Shown one piece after another: positions 1-8,685 of a stretch of DNA of 46,566 bases; positions within the stretch are counted from its first letter, which is position 1, and each line of letters begins with the position of its first letter. Origin of the DNA: a virus. The position numbers and the translations under genes are program-made. A model generated the notes under the pieces. It was given only the letters and a program-made list of their open reading frames with translations, did not search any database and was not told the origin of the DNA. The stretch lies in the IMG/VR virus record IMGVR_UViG_3300022602_000162, positions 1 through 46,566 of that record; one strand, given 5' to 3'.

Positions 1-1001
1 TCGATGGTCTTGGCGTTGGGTTTAACGACCCGACAGACTGGATTAGTACAGGCAATTATACGCTTAACTATCTAATTAGTGGCGATTTCCATCGAGGAGT
101 TCCACTGGGTAAAGTTACTGTATTTGCTGGCGAGTCCGGTGCTGGTAAGAGTTTTATCTGTTCAGGTAATCTTATCCGTAATGCACAAAAAGATGGTATC
201 TACGTTATTTTGATTGATAGCGAAAACGCACTTGATGAAAAGTGGTTACACGATTTAGGTGTTGATACATCAGAAGAAAAACTTCTTAAACTCAACATGG
301 CAATGATCGACGATGTTGCCAAAACTATCAATGAGTTTTGTAAAGAATACAAGGAAATGACTGACCGTCCGAAGGTCCTCTTTGTCATAGACAGCCTTGG
401 TATGTTACTAACTCCAACTGACGTTAATCAGTTTGAAGCAGGTGATTTGAAAGGTGACATGGGTCGTAAACCTAAAGCATTGACAGCACTTGTTCGTAAT
501 TGTGTTAATATGTTTGGTAATTTAAATGTTGGTCTAGTTGCTACTAACCACACATACGCAAGCCAAGACATGTTTGATCCAGATGACAAAATTTCAGGCG
601 GACAAGGCTTCGTATACGCAAGTTCTATCGTAGTTGCTATGAAGAAGTTGAAATTGAAAGAAGACGAAGACGGCAACAAGACATCAGAAGTAAATGGTAT
701 TCGTGCGGCATGTAAGATTATGAAGACACGTTATGCCAAACCTTTTGAAACTGTACAAATTAAGATTCCATATGAAACAGGTATGAATCCTTATAGCGGT
801 ATGGTTGATATGTTAGAAAAACAAGGTATACTTGTACAACAAGGCAACAGATTAAAATATGTTGACCCAACCTCCGGTGAAGAATTCTTATTTTACCGAA
901 AAGAATGGAAAGATGATAAATTAGATATGATAATGCAAAATTATCATTTAAAAGTTAAACCAACAACCATTCCTGAGGAGATAGAAGATAATGTTGACTG
1001 A
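1..1001 (+). CDS. uvsX: UvsX RecA-like recombinase (5' truncated)
   Basis: The T4-type strand-exchange recombinase forms filaments on ssDNA and drives recombination-dependent replication and repair. The frame is open from base 3 with no start, so the gene begins outside the window; about 333 codons are visible against about 390 in T4 UvsX. The Walker A motif GESGAGKS lies at bases 129-152 and a Walker B-like ILIDSEN follows at about 204-224. The SGGQG stretch near 595 fits the RecA-family DNA-binding loop. The stop overlaps the next start (991), and UvsY follows, which supports the assignment. Confidence 0.95.
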   Translation, partial: DGLGVGFNDPTDWISTGNYTLNYLISGDFHRGVPLGKVTVFAGESGAGKSFICSGNLIRNAQKDGIYVILIDSENALDEKWLHDLGVDTSEEKLLKLNMAMIDDVAKTINEFCKEYKEMTDRPKVLFVIDSLGMLLTPTDVNQFEAGDLKGDMGRKPKALTALVRNCVNMFGNLNVGLVATNHTYASQDMFDPDDKISGGQGFVYASSIVVAMKKLKLKEDEDGNKTSEVNGIRAACKIMKTRYAKPFETVQIKIPYETGMNPYSGMVDMLEKQGILVQQGNRLKYVDPTSGEEFLFYRKEWKDDKLDMIMQNYHLKVKPTTIPEEIEDNVD

Positions 1002-1230
1002 AACACAAATTAGCGATATCTGGGTATTCTTTACTGAGTACATTGATAAAAAACAACTAGAAGCGGCGGCAGAACGATATGTCGATCTACTAGCAGATTT
1101 TGGTGTTCCTGACAGAGTCATGCAGGCGGTTACTGGCGTCGACACCATATTAGATAATGCAATAGAATATTATCTTGATGAGGTTGACGAAGAAAAAGAC
1201 GATGACGATTACGACGAATTGGAGTTTTAA
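991..1230 (+). CDS. Small acidic protein between uvsX and uvsY
   Basis: I do not recognise this 79-residue protein. The N-terminal two thirds look helical, and the C-terminus is strongly acidic (run of Asp/Glu over the last 17 residues). It overlaps uvsX by 11 bases, and its TAA shares an A with the uvsY ATG, so the three are translationally coupled. Its position suggests an accessory role in presynaptic filament assembly, but nothing in the sequence proves this. Confidence 0.8.
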   Translation: MLTETQISDIWVFFTEYIDKKQLEAAAERYVDLLADFGVPDRVMQAVTGVDTILDNAIEYYLDEVDEEKDDDDYDELEF

Positions 1231-1685
1231 TGGGATGGTATTCTAAGGTTTCAAAAGATATTAGTAACATACCAGATGCGGCTGAATTCTTTGAAAGCGA
1301 ATTAGTTGAAGCTAAGAAAGAATGTAAGATTAGTGGAAATGTTGAACGTGCCGCGGCTGCAATGCCCGGCATCGTTGAACAACGATTCATGCAATTACAG
1401 GAAATCGAAGCAATACTAGAGTATCTTAACATTGAACTACGTCGTCTAAAGAGCCAACACTTTCGTAAATACTTAGAGAATTATCAACGTGCTCTTAGTA
1501 GCAGAGATTGTGAAAAATTCGTCGAAGGTGAAGCAGACGTAGTCGACTTTGAAAAAATTATCAATGAATTTGCCCTGTTAAGAAATAAGTGGTTAGGTAT
1601 TACTAAAGCACTTGATCAAAAACAGTGGCAAATTACAAATATTGTAAAATTACGTGTTGCTGGTATGGAAGATGCAAGCATATAA
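1230..1685 (+). CDS. uvsY: UvsY recombination mediator
   Basis: UvsY loads UvsX onto gp32-covered ssDNA in T4-type phages. This 151-residue protein is close to the T4 length (137). Its C-terminal half has the family pattern of an invariant acidic/hydrophobic segment (FVEGEADVVDFE), followed by a helix with a WLG core and a basic RVAGMED tail. Identification rests on this pattern and on synteny with uvsX and uvsW. The start overlaps the preceding stop by one base. A rho-independent terminator follows directly. Confidence 0.8.
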   Translation: MGWYSKVSKDISNIPDAAEFFESELVEAKKECKISGNVERAAAAMPGIVEQRFMQLQEIEAILEYLNIELRRLKSQHFRKYLENYQRALSSRDCEKFVEGEADVVDFEKIINEFALLRNKWLGITKALDQKQWQITNIVKLRVAGMEDASI

Positions 1686-1708
1686 CTAATTTGTCCAAAA
1701 TTATGACC

Positions 1709-1741
1709 ATAGGCCTTAAATAATATGAGGCCTATTTTTTT
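1709..1741 (+). terminator. Rho-independent terminator after uvsY
   Basis: An 8-bp perfect stem (ATAGGCCT / AGGCCTAT) with an 11-base loop runs into seven or more T residues. It closes the uvsX-uvsY transcript. Confidence 0.92.
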
Positions 1742-1749
1742 CTAACCGG

Positions 1750-1778
1750 TTGACCTTTGAAAAAAGTAAGTGTATACT
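1750..1778 (+). promoter_or_regulatory. Sigma-70 promoter for the uvsW operon
   Basis: TTGACC, 17-bp spacer, TATACT. The ATG at 1786 lies 7 bases after the -10 with no Shine-Dalgarno, so the mRNA is probably leaderless. Confidence 0.8.
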
Positions 1779-1785
1779 AACACAT

Positions 1786-2979
1786 ATGAACGTAGATACA
1801 TTATTAAAAAATATTCTTGACGAACCAGACAATTATTCTCAGGCAAATTTGCCTAAAAAAGAGTATAATACTCTGCTGAGTTTATTTTCGTCAATTTCTT
1901 CGCATAACTACATCACTGAGAATCAAGGTCGGCTAATTCTTAAAATTCTCCAAGAAAATTCCAAAAAAATATCGAAATTTTCCGAGGCAATTTTTGAAGC
2001 CAATCGCGATCCTCAGTGGTCGAAGACGTTCAGAGTGGTTGAACAGGTAAGAAAAATGTATGTGACCACGGACCATGAAGAAAAAATGCTATTGGCCATA
2101 GATTTTACATTTTCTTCACAAATTCGTAAAATTTTAGTAGACAACGCTAAAAATATTGAAAACTTTTTGACCAAGGATGATGGTAAAAAATATGTTGCAG
2201 ACCTAACAGAACGTAATATTGTATTTTTATTTGAACTTCTAAAACCATTCAAATTTGATGTTGACCAACTGATAAAAAATCATTATGAAACCATAAAATC
2301 TTGGTCTGAAGACGAAATTCGTGACCAATTTTTAATCGGTAATATTAGTAATACCAACTTCCAAAAACACATTACTAACGACTTAGGGGTCGAGACCGCC
2401 ATTGATCAAAACATAATTATTGACCGAAGTATGCGGTACCAATATCGACCAGAAATTGCCAGAAAAATCGGTGAAAATTTGACCGAAAGTATTGCTCATC
2501 GAGAAAAATCAAGAGTATGGGTCAACAAACATGAACACAGTTTATCCGAAATTATTGAAAGTTTGATAAAATTAAGAAGACTACCGTTGCTGGTTGTATT
2601 CGATACAATGGTCAATAACAAGTACCTAGAAAATCTCGAAATTTTGTCAGATGCCCTGGAAAAAAATGGAATTTTTGACCACACTGGAATTTATTTTAGA
2701 TTGGCTAATGATGAATTGGGTAAGAAATTTAATGAATTTATTTTAGAAAAACAGTATAATTATAACTTAACAAATGACACAATCGTGGCTGGTGTAATGA
2801 GTGGAAAATTACCGAAATTTTTCCTAAAAAATGCGTGGCGGCCAATGAGTGTAATAACCTTAGATACAAAAATGGGGCTACGTCACGGTAAAACTTCAGT
2901 GTATGCCAACTGCTGTGATTGCATAATTGAGTGGGCAGATGAGCCTACAATGTTCGAAGGCAAGGTGATTGGACGATGA
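1786..2979 (+). CDS. Conserved hypothetical, upstream of uvsW
   Basis: 397 residues, unrecognised. The open frame extends upstream to a TTG at 1750, but that codon is inside the -35 box, so the ATG at 1786 is chosen. The protein is mostly charged and helical. The C-terminal 60 residues hold a Cys pair (NCCDC) and an IIEWADEP segment that may form a compact domain. It overlaps uvsW by ATGA, so it is translated with the helicase. A role in replication or recombination is inferred from position only. Confidence 0.8.
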   Translation: MNVDTLLKNILDEPDNYSQANLPKKEYNTLLSLFSSISSHNYITENQGRLILKILQENSKKISKFSEAIFEANRDPQWSKTFRVVEQVRKMYVTTDHEEKMLLAIDFTFSSQIRKILVDNAKNIENFLTKDDGKKYVADLTERNIVFLFELLKPFKFDVDQLIKNHYETIKSWSEDEIRDQFLIGNISNTNFQKHITNDLGVETAIDQNIIIDRSMRYQYRPEIARKIGENLTESIAHREKSRVWVNKHEHSLSEIIESLIKLRRLPLLVVFDTMVNNKYLENLEILSDALEKNGIFDHTGIYFRLANDELGKKFNEFILEKQYNYNLTNDTIVAGVMSGKLPKFFLKNAWRPMSVITLDTKMGLRHGKTSVYANCCDCIIEWADEPTMFEGKVIGR

Positions 2980-4445
2980 GTGTAAAATTAGTAATTCGTG
3001 ACGAAGTCAACATAAAACTTGAAAATTTGCCTTTAGAAATTCGCAAGAAATTAGTCGCAACATTCAAGTATGAGGATCCTACGGCACGTTATAGACCAGC
3101 TTATAAACTAGGTCGGTGGGATGGAAAAGTCAGTCTATTTGGTCTTGGTGGTAACGGTTATTTGAGCCAGTTAGAAAAGATACTTGAAATACTTTACAAT
3201 CAAAATATTGAAGTAGAGGAAATAGACGATCTCAGAAAAACTAGTAAAATTCAGTTCGAACCGGTGACTACAAACTATTGGGCAGACCAGGGAAAAGTGT
3301 GGCCAGAAGGTCATAGATTTGCTGGAGAACCTATTGTACTGCGTGAAGATCAGGTTGAAGTTGTTAACCGTTTTTTCACCAATACACAAGCACTACAAGA
3401 AGTTGCAACAGGTGCTGGCAAAACTATTATGACAGCAACGTTGGCGCATTGTGCTGAAAAATATGGACGTTCAATAGTCATAGTTCCTAATAAAGATCTA
3501 GTCACACAAACAGAAGAAGACTTTGTAAACGTTGGGTTAGATGTTGGAGTTTACTATGGTGATCGTAAAGATATAGGTAAAACTCACACTATATGTACCT
3601 GGCAAAGTCTTAATATTTTAGATAAGAAAAGTAAAAACTGGGATGCTGATCTTGCATTAACATTGGCAGAATTTCTCGATGGTGTCCAGACTGTCATAGT
3701 TGACGAAGTACACATGGCCAAGGCAGAAGTGTTGAAGAATTTACTCACACAGAATCTATGTAATGCACCTATACGTTGGGGACTAACTGGTACAGTACCT
3801 AAAGATGCGTTTGAAAGAGAACCCATTTTTGCCAGCATTGGCCCAGTGGTTGGAGGCATCAAAGCACACGAATTACAAGAGATGGGAATTCTTAGCAATT
3901 TACATGTAAATGTGTTACAATTAATAGACTTACCAGAGTTTAAATCATATCAAGAAGAATTAAAGTATCTTGTCACTAACAAAGATAGGATGCAATATTT
4001 TAGTAAACTTGTTCAAGGCATTGCAGATTCAGGCAATACATTAATCTTAGTCAATAGGATTGATACAGGCAAATTATTAACAGAAATGATAGAAGGCGCT
4101 GTGTTTATTTCAGGCGAAGTTAAGGGAAAAGATCGTAAAGAGGAGTACAAAGGACATGCAACAAATGACAATAAGATTACTGTGGCGACTTATGGTGTGG
4201 CCGCTGTGGGTATTAATATTCCTCGTATCTTTAATTTGGTTTTGTTGGAATCCGGAAAGAGCTTTACTCGCGTTATCCAATCTATTGGACGTGGTATTAG
4301 GAAAGCAGAAGACAAAGACTTTGTACAGATCTGGGACATAACTTCAACCTGCAAATTTGCCAAGCGTCACCTCACAACGAGGAAAAAATTTTACAAGGAC
4401 GCCAAGTATCCATTTACTCTTGAGAAAGTGGATTGGCAAAAATAA
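2976..4445 (+). CDS. uvsW: UvsW SF2 helicase
   Basis: UvsW is an ATP-dependent DNA helicase that unwinds R-loops, branched DNA and stalled forks, shifting T4-type phages from origin- to recombination-dependent replication. Visible motifs: Walker A (ATGAGKT, about residues 142-149), DEVH box (about 243-247), LTGT motif III (about 270) and motif VI QSIGRGIRK (about 435). At 489 residues it matches the family. The ATG overlaps the previous stop. Confidence 0.95.
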   Translation: MSVKLVIRDEVNIKLENLPLEIRKKLVATFKYEDPTARYRPAYKLGRWDGKVSLFGLGGNGYLSQLEKILEILYNQNIEVEEIDDLRKTSKIQFEPVTTNYWADQGKVWPEGHRFAGEPIVLREDQVEVVNRFFTNTQALQEVATGAGKTIMTATLAHCAEKYGRSIVIVPNKDLVTQTEEDFVNVGLDVGVYYGDRKDIGKTHTICTWQSLNILDKKSKNWDADLALTLAEFLDGVQTVIVDEVHMAKAEVLKNLLTQNLCNAPIRWGLTGTVPKDAFEREPIFASIGPVVGGIKAHELQEMGILSNLHVNVLQLIDLPEFKSYQEELKYLVTNKDRMQYFSKLVQGIADSGNTLILVNRIDTGKLLTEMIEGAVFISGEVKGKDRKEEYKGHATNDNKITVATYGVAAVGINIPRIFNLVLLESGKSFTRVIQSIGRGIRKAEDKDFVQIWDITSTCKFAKRHLTTRKKFYKDAKYPFTLEKVDWQK

Positions 4446-4451
4446 GGAATC

Positions 4452-4958
4452 ATGCAGATATTAACATTAGATAATCAAACGTTCTCATTGAACAATTTAC
4501 CAGAGGAAGTAGACGAAAATACCAGATTTGCGGTCTTAGATAACAGCGATCCAAAAGAACCAGATTTCTTTTTTATGCCGTTAATTTTCCTAGAATCGTT
4601 TAATGCACCTGCTATGGTATTAAATATCGGAGGTAACGAAATTGCAATGCCGTTGGATTGGTCAATAGCAGTAGGAGATAGTCAAAGCGGATGCGACATT
4701 GAAATTTTACCGTTAACAAGTTTAAATGACAGAGGGTTTGAAGCCTTATGTTTTAACCCATTAAGCTCGTTTAGGGTAGAGTTTAAAAAAATAGAAATAG
4801 TAAATTTTTACAATGATGTAAAATGGTACTTTCCTAAAATGAAAAACAGTCAGTTATTAGCAACACCAATTTCACAAGGTGCTAAACCTGATTGCGTATA
4901 TTTTGTCAAGGAGATATCGAGACAAAATGAAATTATTCAGTTGGATAAATTATTATGA
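4452..4958 (+). CDS. Conserved phage protein of unknown function
   Basis: 168 residues with no recognised catalytic motif. It appears to be a soluble, beta-rich, acidic protein with a hydrophobic block near residues 40-70 (MPLIFLES, MVLNIGG, MPLDWS). It starts 6 bases after uvsW and overlaps the following oxygenase by ATGA, so it belongs to the same operon. Confidence 0.8.
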   Translation: MQILTLDNQTFSLNNLPEEVDENTRFAVLDNSDPKEPDFFFMPLIFLESFNAPAMVLNIGGNEIAMPLDWSIAVGDSQSGCDIEILPLTSLNDRGFEALCFNPLSSFRVEFKKIEIVNFYNDVKWYFPKMKNSQLLATPISQGAKPDCVYFVKEISRQNEIIQLDKLL

Positions 4959-5593
4959 CATTACAAGTAGCATATTTTCAACCAATTATTATGGCTATCG
5001 ACACAGTTCCTCCTGTGGAGTTTAGCAGAATTTATAGCCTGGCAGAAACACTACATGCCCATCCAGAACTAAACGATTCTGGGGAAGATATTCTTAGTAT
5101 CAGAGGTGGACAACAGGTACATGTATATCCCAATGAACTAGGGTTAGACGTTAGTTGGTTAATTACATGGATTGAAAAAATTTGTCAAGGATACATGGAT
5201 TTAGTCACAGCACAATCCGGACATCAGGATCTAAAACTTTGTAAACCTGTAGTTGGAAGCATTTGGACCATTAGACAAGAGTCAGGTGATTACCAGGAAA
5301 TTCATGTACACCCTAACGCACACATTAGTGGAAATATCTATATCAGTGCTCCTGAATTAGACGAGTTAACTAAAAAGCCCAGCGATAGTCAGTTGATTTT
5401 TCAGTTGCCTATGAACCGAGACATATCTAAATTTGTTATGCAAGACACTTGGAAATATACGCCAAACCCTGGTAGTGTAATTGTTTTCCCAAGCTATCTT
5501 CCGCATACGGTTTATCCTTGGAAAGGAGCCGGGCATAGAACAGTTATGGCGTTTGATGCTAAATTATACCCCATCGACGAGGAAGTAAAATGA
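4955..5593 (+). CDS. 2OG-Fe(II) oxygenase-like protein (TIGR02466-like)
   Basis: Probable 2-oxoglutarate/Fe(II)-dependent oxygenase of the type common in marine phages; the substrate is unknown. The beta-barrel signature is visible: His117-Val-His119 in the HVHPNAHISG segment as metal ligands, the distal His184 in LPHTVYPW, and Arg195 as likely 2OG carboxylate ligand. Length (212) fits the family. It overlaps its neighbours on both sides by ATGA, and a second oxygenase-like gene follows. Confidence 0.75.
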   Translation: MTLQVAYFQPIIMAIDTVPPVEFSRIYSLAETLHAHPELNDSGEDILSIRGGQQVHVYPNELGLDVSWLITWIEKICQGYMDLVTAQSGHQDLKLCKPVVGSIWTIRQESGDYQEIHVHPNAHISGNIYISAPELDELTKKPSDSQLIFQLPMNRDISKFVMQDTWKYTPNPGSVIVFPSYLPHTVYPWKGAGHRTVMAFDAKLYPIDEEVK

Positions 5594-6177
5594 ATTTAAT
5601 CCCAGTTGGAATACAAATATATCAAAGTTCAATCTCCGATGATTTTTATAAATTTTTATTAGACGAATATGAAAACCATCTGGGAGATTACCAGCCACTA
5701 GAACAAAACGAAAATTTCTGGAATGGCGGTGCAGATTTTAAATTTTTAAAAGAAGAGCATAGAGATTACTATAATAAACAGATTGGTCGTCATGTTAATC
5801 AGTATGTTGGTAACAATGATTTAAAATTATCAAATCAGTGGATCAATGTACAAGCACACGATGGGTTCTTGCCTATGCATGATCATTATGGTATATTGTC
5901 TTATGTGATTTATCTAAAAGTTCCTAAATTTAGAGCCAATTATTTTTATAAAAAGAAACAAGATATCGGTTATGTTGAGGGTGCTATTCAATTTAATTTT
6001 GGATACAAAAATAGTTTATTTCCACCACAGGCTCTCATTCATCCTGAGGAAAAAATGATATTAATTTTTCCGGCAGAGATTCAGCATTATGTTTATCCGT
6101 TTAGAGATAGGGAATCAAAGAGAGTATCTATTTCAGGTAATTTTGTCAAAATTAAGGATATCGAAGTCGATGGGTAA
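5590..6177 (+). CDS. Second 2OG-Fe(II) oxygenase-like protein
   Basis: 195 residues with the same fold signature as the gene before it but diverged. His97-Asp98-His99 sits in PMHDHYG, distal His166 in IQHYVYPF, and Arg178 in the last strand. The substrate is unknown. Candidates from the family are protein side chains, nucleobases or small molecules. The tandem arrangement with ATGA overlap suggests duplication or joint action. Confidence 0.7.
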   Translation: MNLIPVGIQIYQSSISDDFYKFLLDEYENHLGDYQPLEQNENFWNGGADFKFLKEEHRDYYNKQIGRHVNQYVGNNDLKLSNQWINVQAHDGFLPMHDHYGILSYVIYLKVPKFRANYFYKKKQDIGYVEGAIQFNFGYKNSLFPPQALIHPEEKMILIFPAEIQHYVYPFRDRESKRVSISGNFVKIKDIEVDG

Positions 6178-6418
6178 CCTTAAACCTGGAGCTACTTATA
6201 TCTATGAACGAGCAGATGGAGTGACCTATGCTCGAGAAGTAGGAGCCGATCCCGATACAAGAACACCAATAGGGTGGGATTATGATCCAGTGAATGGTCA
6301 CCGCATAAACGACTTTTGGCGGGGTGTAATTGAAGAGGCACAAACCAATCCTGCTTTACAAAAGGCCTTGGATCGTGTTATAATGTTATATAAACTAAGT
6401 AAAGAACGTTATGAGTGA
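6170..6418 (+). CDS. Small conserved phage protein
   Basis: 82 residues, unrecognised. The open frame continues upstream, but the ATG at 6170 overlaps the preceding stop by 8 bases and is the first plausible start. An N-terminal beta segment (ATYIYERADG) is followed by a polar region and a C-terminal helix (QKALDRVIMLYKLSKER). It overlaps gp62 by 8 bases. Confidence 0.75.
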   Translation: MGNLKPGATYIYERADGVTYAREVGADPDTRTPIGWDYDPVNGHRINDFWRGVIEEAQTNPALQKALDRVIMLYKLSKERYE

Positions 6419-6887
6419 TAAAATTGAACTTAAAGAAAAAATAGCGTTTGTTGATTTGAACGCAAAATCTGTTTGGGATGAAATGACTCCGGAACAACAA
6501 AAAAGTCTTAAAAGCGAATTGTACATTCTTAATCGTTATATCAGTAACGTAAAAAGTAACAAACGTGAAATACAAGAACATTTTGTATTAACAGTTAACG
6601 AGTATTTTAACAAGCATTGGAATACTTTACAAAAACATCCTAAGCTACTTTGGCAATTATTGTGCATGTGTAGCTATGATGGATCTACACAATTTTATCA
6701 TGAATGGATTGGTTTTAAGAAGAAAACTGGTAGTAATAAAAAGACAAAATTCTTAGAAGAATTGATGCCTAATGCCAAACGTGATGAAATTGAAATGTTG
6801 GCAGAAATGTCAACAGATAAAGAAATAAAAGATCTTGCACGCCTGCATGGCATGGACGAAGCCACCATTGCTAAAAAATTAAAATGA
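6411..6887 (+). CDS. 62: Clamp-loader small subunit gp62
   Basis: Probable gp62, the small subunit of the T4-type sliding-clamp loader (partner of gp44), which opens the gp45 clamp. The 158-residue protein has the family layout: a helical N-terminus, a central aromatic/Cys segment (WQLLCMCSYDG), then KFLEEL-P-AK-DEIE and a C-terminal DKEIKDLARLHG helix. There is no Walker motif, as expected for this subunit. Identification is by pattern and context, without alignment. Confidence 0.75.
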   Translation: MSDKIELKEKIAFVDLNAKSVWDEMTPEQQKSLKSELYILNRYISNVKSNKREIQEHFVLTVNEYFNKHWNTLQKHPKLLWQLLCMCSYDGSTQFYHEWIGFKKKTGSNKKTKFLEELMPNAKRDEIEMLAEMSTDKEIKDLARLHGMDEATIAKKLK

Positions 6888-7576
6888 TGGCACTAGCACC
6901 GCAACCATATATCTGTCAATATTGTAATAAAGGGTTTATGCAAGAAAAAACCCTGTTTGTACATGTGTGCGAACAAAAACGAAGAGCACTTGCACGTACA
7001 GAAAGACACGTAGTATTAGCTTATGATACCTTTAATAGATTTTATCAAACAACACAAAACAACAAAGGTAATAAGACCTATGACGAATTTGCAAAAAGTC
7101 CTTATTATAATGCTTTTGTTAAGTTTGGGTCTTTCGTCAGTAATGTTAACCCTTTATATCCTCATAAATTTATTGATTATGTGGTTACATCTGGGGTAAA
7201 ACTAGATCATTGGTGTCGTGAAGAATTATATGAACAATATGTTTTTGATTTAATTAAACGTGAATCAGTGGAGACGGCACTTGAACGCAGTATCATTCAT
7301 ATGCAGGAATGGAGTGATGCAAATAATGCGCCATGGAATCATTATTTCTTATATGTTAGCCTAAGTCGTGCTTGTTATGATATCAAAGACGGAAAAATTA
7401 GTCCTTGGCTGGTCTTGAATAGTGCCAGCGGAAAAACTATGCTACAAAAGTTTAGCGATGAACAGTTGGCACATATACAAAATATCATTGATCCGCCATT
7501 CTGGGTAAGTAAATTTAAAAAATTACCAGCAGATGTTGAACTAGTTAAACAAGTAGTAAAGGAGTCAGGAATATGA
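6884..7576 (+). CDS. Zinc-finger protein of unknown function
   Basis: 230 residues. Residues 11-29 form a C2HC-type zinc finger (Cys11, Cys14, His27, Cys29), suggesting nucleic-acid binding. The rest is helical and aromatic, without a recognised domain. The ATG overlaps the gp62 stop; a second ATG follows at 6887. It lies between gp62 and the DnaE-like gene, so a replication or transcription role is likely but inferred. Confidence 0.8.
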   Translation: MMALAPQPYICQYCNKGFMQEKTLFVHVCEQKRRALARTERHVVLAYDTFNRFYQTTQNNKGNKTYDEFAKSPYYNAFVKFGSFVSNVNPLYPHKFIDYVVTSGVKLDHWCREELYEQYVFDLIKRESVETALERSIIHMQEWSDANNAPWNHYFLYVSLSRACYDIKDGKISPWLVLNSASGKTMLQKFSDEQLAHIQNIIDPPFWVSKFKKLPADVELVKQVVKESGI

Positions 7577-7737
7577 ATTCTCCAGTAACATGGTTATTGC
7601 AAGATGGAACGATTGTCGAAGAAATACCCGAACAAAATCGTTGTGCAGACATCTGGCGACTAGTTAACCCTGTTACTAAGGAACCATACAATCCTACTAA
7701 AGATGAACCTAAAGAATGGATACATACGGATTATTAA
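7573..7737 (+). CDS. 54-residue hypothetical protein
   Basis: Short gene with a good Shine-Dalgarno (AAGGAG at 7558-7563, 9 bases before the ATG). Its ATGA overlaps the previous stop, and its TAA abuts the next ATG. The product is acidic and aromatic (TWLL, DIWRL, EWIHTDY). No known function. Confidence 0.7.
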   Translation: MNSPVTWLLQDGTIVEEIPEQNRCADIWRLVNPVTKEPYNPTKDEPKEWIHTDY

Positions 7738-8307
7738 ATGCCAGATATTGATATAGATTTTGCAGATAGAACAAAGGCTTTAGATTTATTAAAGCATATT
7801 GACGCACGGATTGATACTAATAAGAAACATAATACTGGTGTGTATTGCACTAGTATTCCGCATAATCCTATCGATGGAATTTCTACATTAGATTATAAAA
7901 CGGCAGAAGAAAGAGGATATTTTAAACTCGATTTTTTAAACGTTTCAGTGTACGAAGGCGTTGATAGTATACAGCATCTAAAAACTTTATTGAATACGGA
8001 GCCTATATGGGATCTATTATTAGAAGACGATTTCGTCAACAAACTGTTTCACGTGAATGGTCATGGGGCAATACTCAGAGAGATGAAACCAACAACGATC
8101 GAACAACTGGCGGCTGTTTTGGCAATGATTCGTCCTGCAAAGCGTCACTTAGTTGGAAAAGATTGGAATACCGTGAACTTAGAAGTTTGGCAGAAACCCG
8201 AAGGAGATGAATATTTTTTTAAGAAGGCACATGCTGTAGCCTATGCACATGTAATTGTTGTGCAGATGAATTTAATTTGTGAACAATTAGCGAACTTTTC
8301 TAACTAA
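7738..8307 (+). CDS. Miniature DnaE-like (DNA Pol III alpha) palm/fingers protein
   Basis: 189 residues resembling the catalytic core of bacterial DNA polymerase III alpha with most insertions deleted. Matches in order: PDIDIDF at residues 2-8 (Asp3 and Asp5 equivalent to E. coli D401/D403), KHNTGV (DnaE KHAGGV), GYFKLDFL with Asp65 (E. coli D555), a REMKP...AAVLAMIRP block (DnaE LQP...ALFRPG), and KKAHAVAYAH near the C-terminus (DnaE NKSHSAAYAL). Normal DnaE is about 1160 residues. PHP, exonuclease-binding and OB domains are absent. It could be a polymerase relic used as a replication accessory. Catalysis is unproven. Confidence 0.7.
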   Translation: MPDIDIDFADRTKALDLLKHIDARIDTNKKHNTGVYCTSIPHNPIDGISTLDYKTAEERGYFKLDFLNVSVYEGVDSIQHLKTLLNTEPIWDLLLEDDFVNKLFHVNGHGAILREMKPTTIEQLAAVLAMIRPAKRHLVGKDWNTVNLEVWQKPEGDEYFFKKAHAVAYAHVIVVQMNLICEQLANFSN

Positions 8308-8661
8308 TTGAACACTTTTACGCTTGACTCTTTTTAGAGTAAGATTCATTAAATTAACCACAGGACCTAGTAATACTCTTACATCTTTACTGTTAAATGT
8401 TTTAACACAATAATTAAAGGGATGAATTTGCTCCCTACAGAATATGTTTATAGGAAATTGACGGTTACTTTCCCACCACCATGTTTCACCTATTTCTAGG
8501 AATTGTGTCTTTTCTTCGGGAGTTTTAATAGCATTGAGATCATAGAAACTAGTGACGTACTGGTCCTGGTTGATTATGATGCCCACGTATTCATTTTCGC
8601 CGTAGTTAATGACGCTGATAAAGGGTAAATTTTGTTCGATGTTGTCTCTTAATTTTGCCAT
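8287..8661 (-). CDS. Conserved phage protein of unknown function
   Basis: 124 residues. The start is taken at the ATG at 8661 because the upstream extension lies in the divergent late promoter region. Features are a WWWESNRQFPINIF motif mid-protein and a basic C-terminus (LKRVKRKSVQLVRKVR). It converges with and overlaps the DnaE-like gene by 21 bases. No Shine-Dalgarno is visible. Function unknown. Confidence 0.7.
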   Translation of the reverse strand: MAKLRDNIEQNLPFISVINYGENEYVGIIINQDQYVTSFYDLNAIKTPEEKTQFLEIGETWWWESNRQFPINIFCREQIHPFNYCVKTFNSKDVRVLLGPVVNLMNLTLKRVKRKSVQLVRKVR

Positions 8662-8666
8662 AAATA
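8659..8666 (+). promoter_or_regulatory. T4-like late promoter
   Basis: CATAAATA element 20 bases before the structural gene start at 8686, close to the T4 late consensus TATAAATA. It overlaps the start codon of the divergent gene. Confidence 0.6.
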
Positions 8667-8685
8667 CTATTAAAGGTTCTGCCAA

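Noticed and set aside
6089-6169. Upstream extension of the 82-residue gene
   Set aside because: It lies wholly within the preceding oxygenase gene and has no start signal; the ATG at 6170 is better placed.
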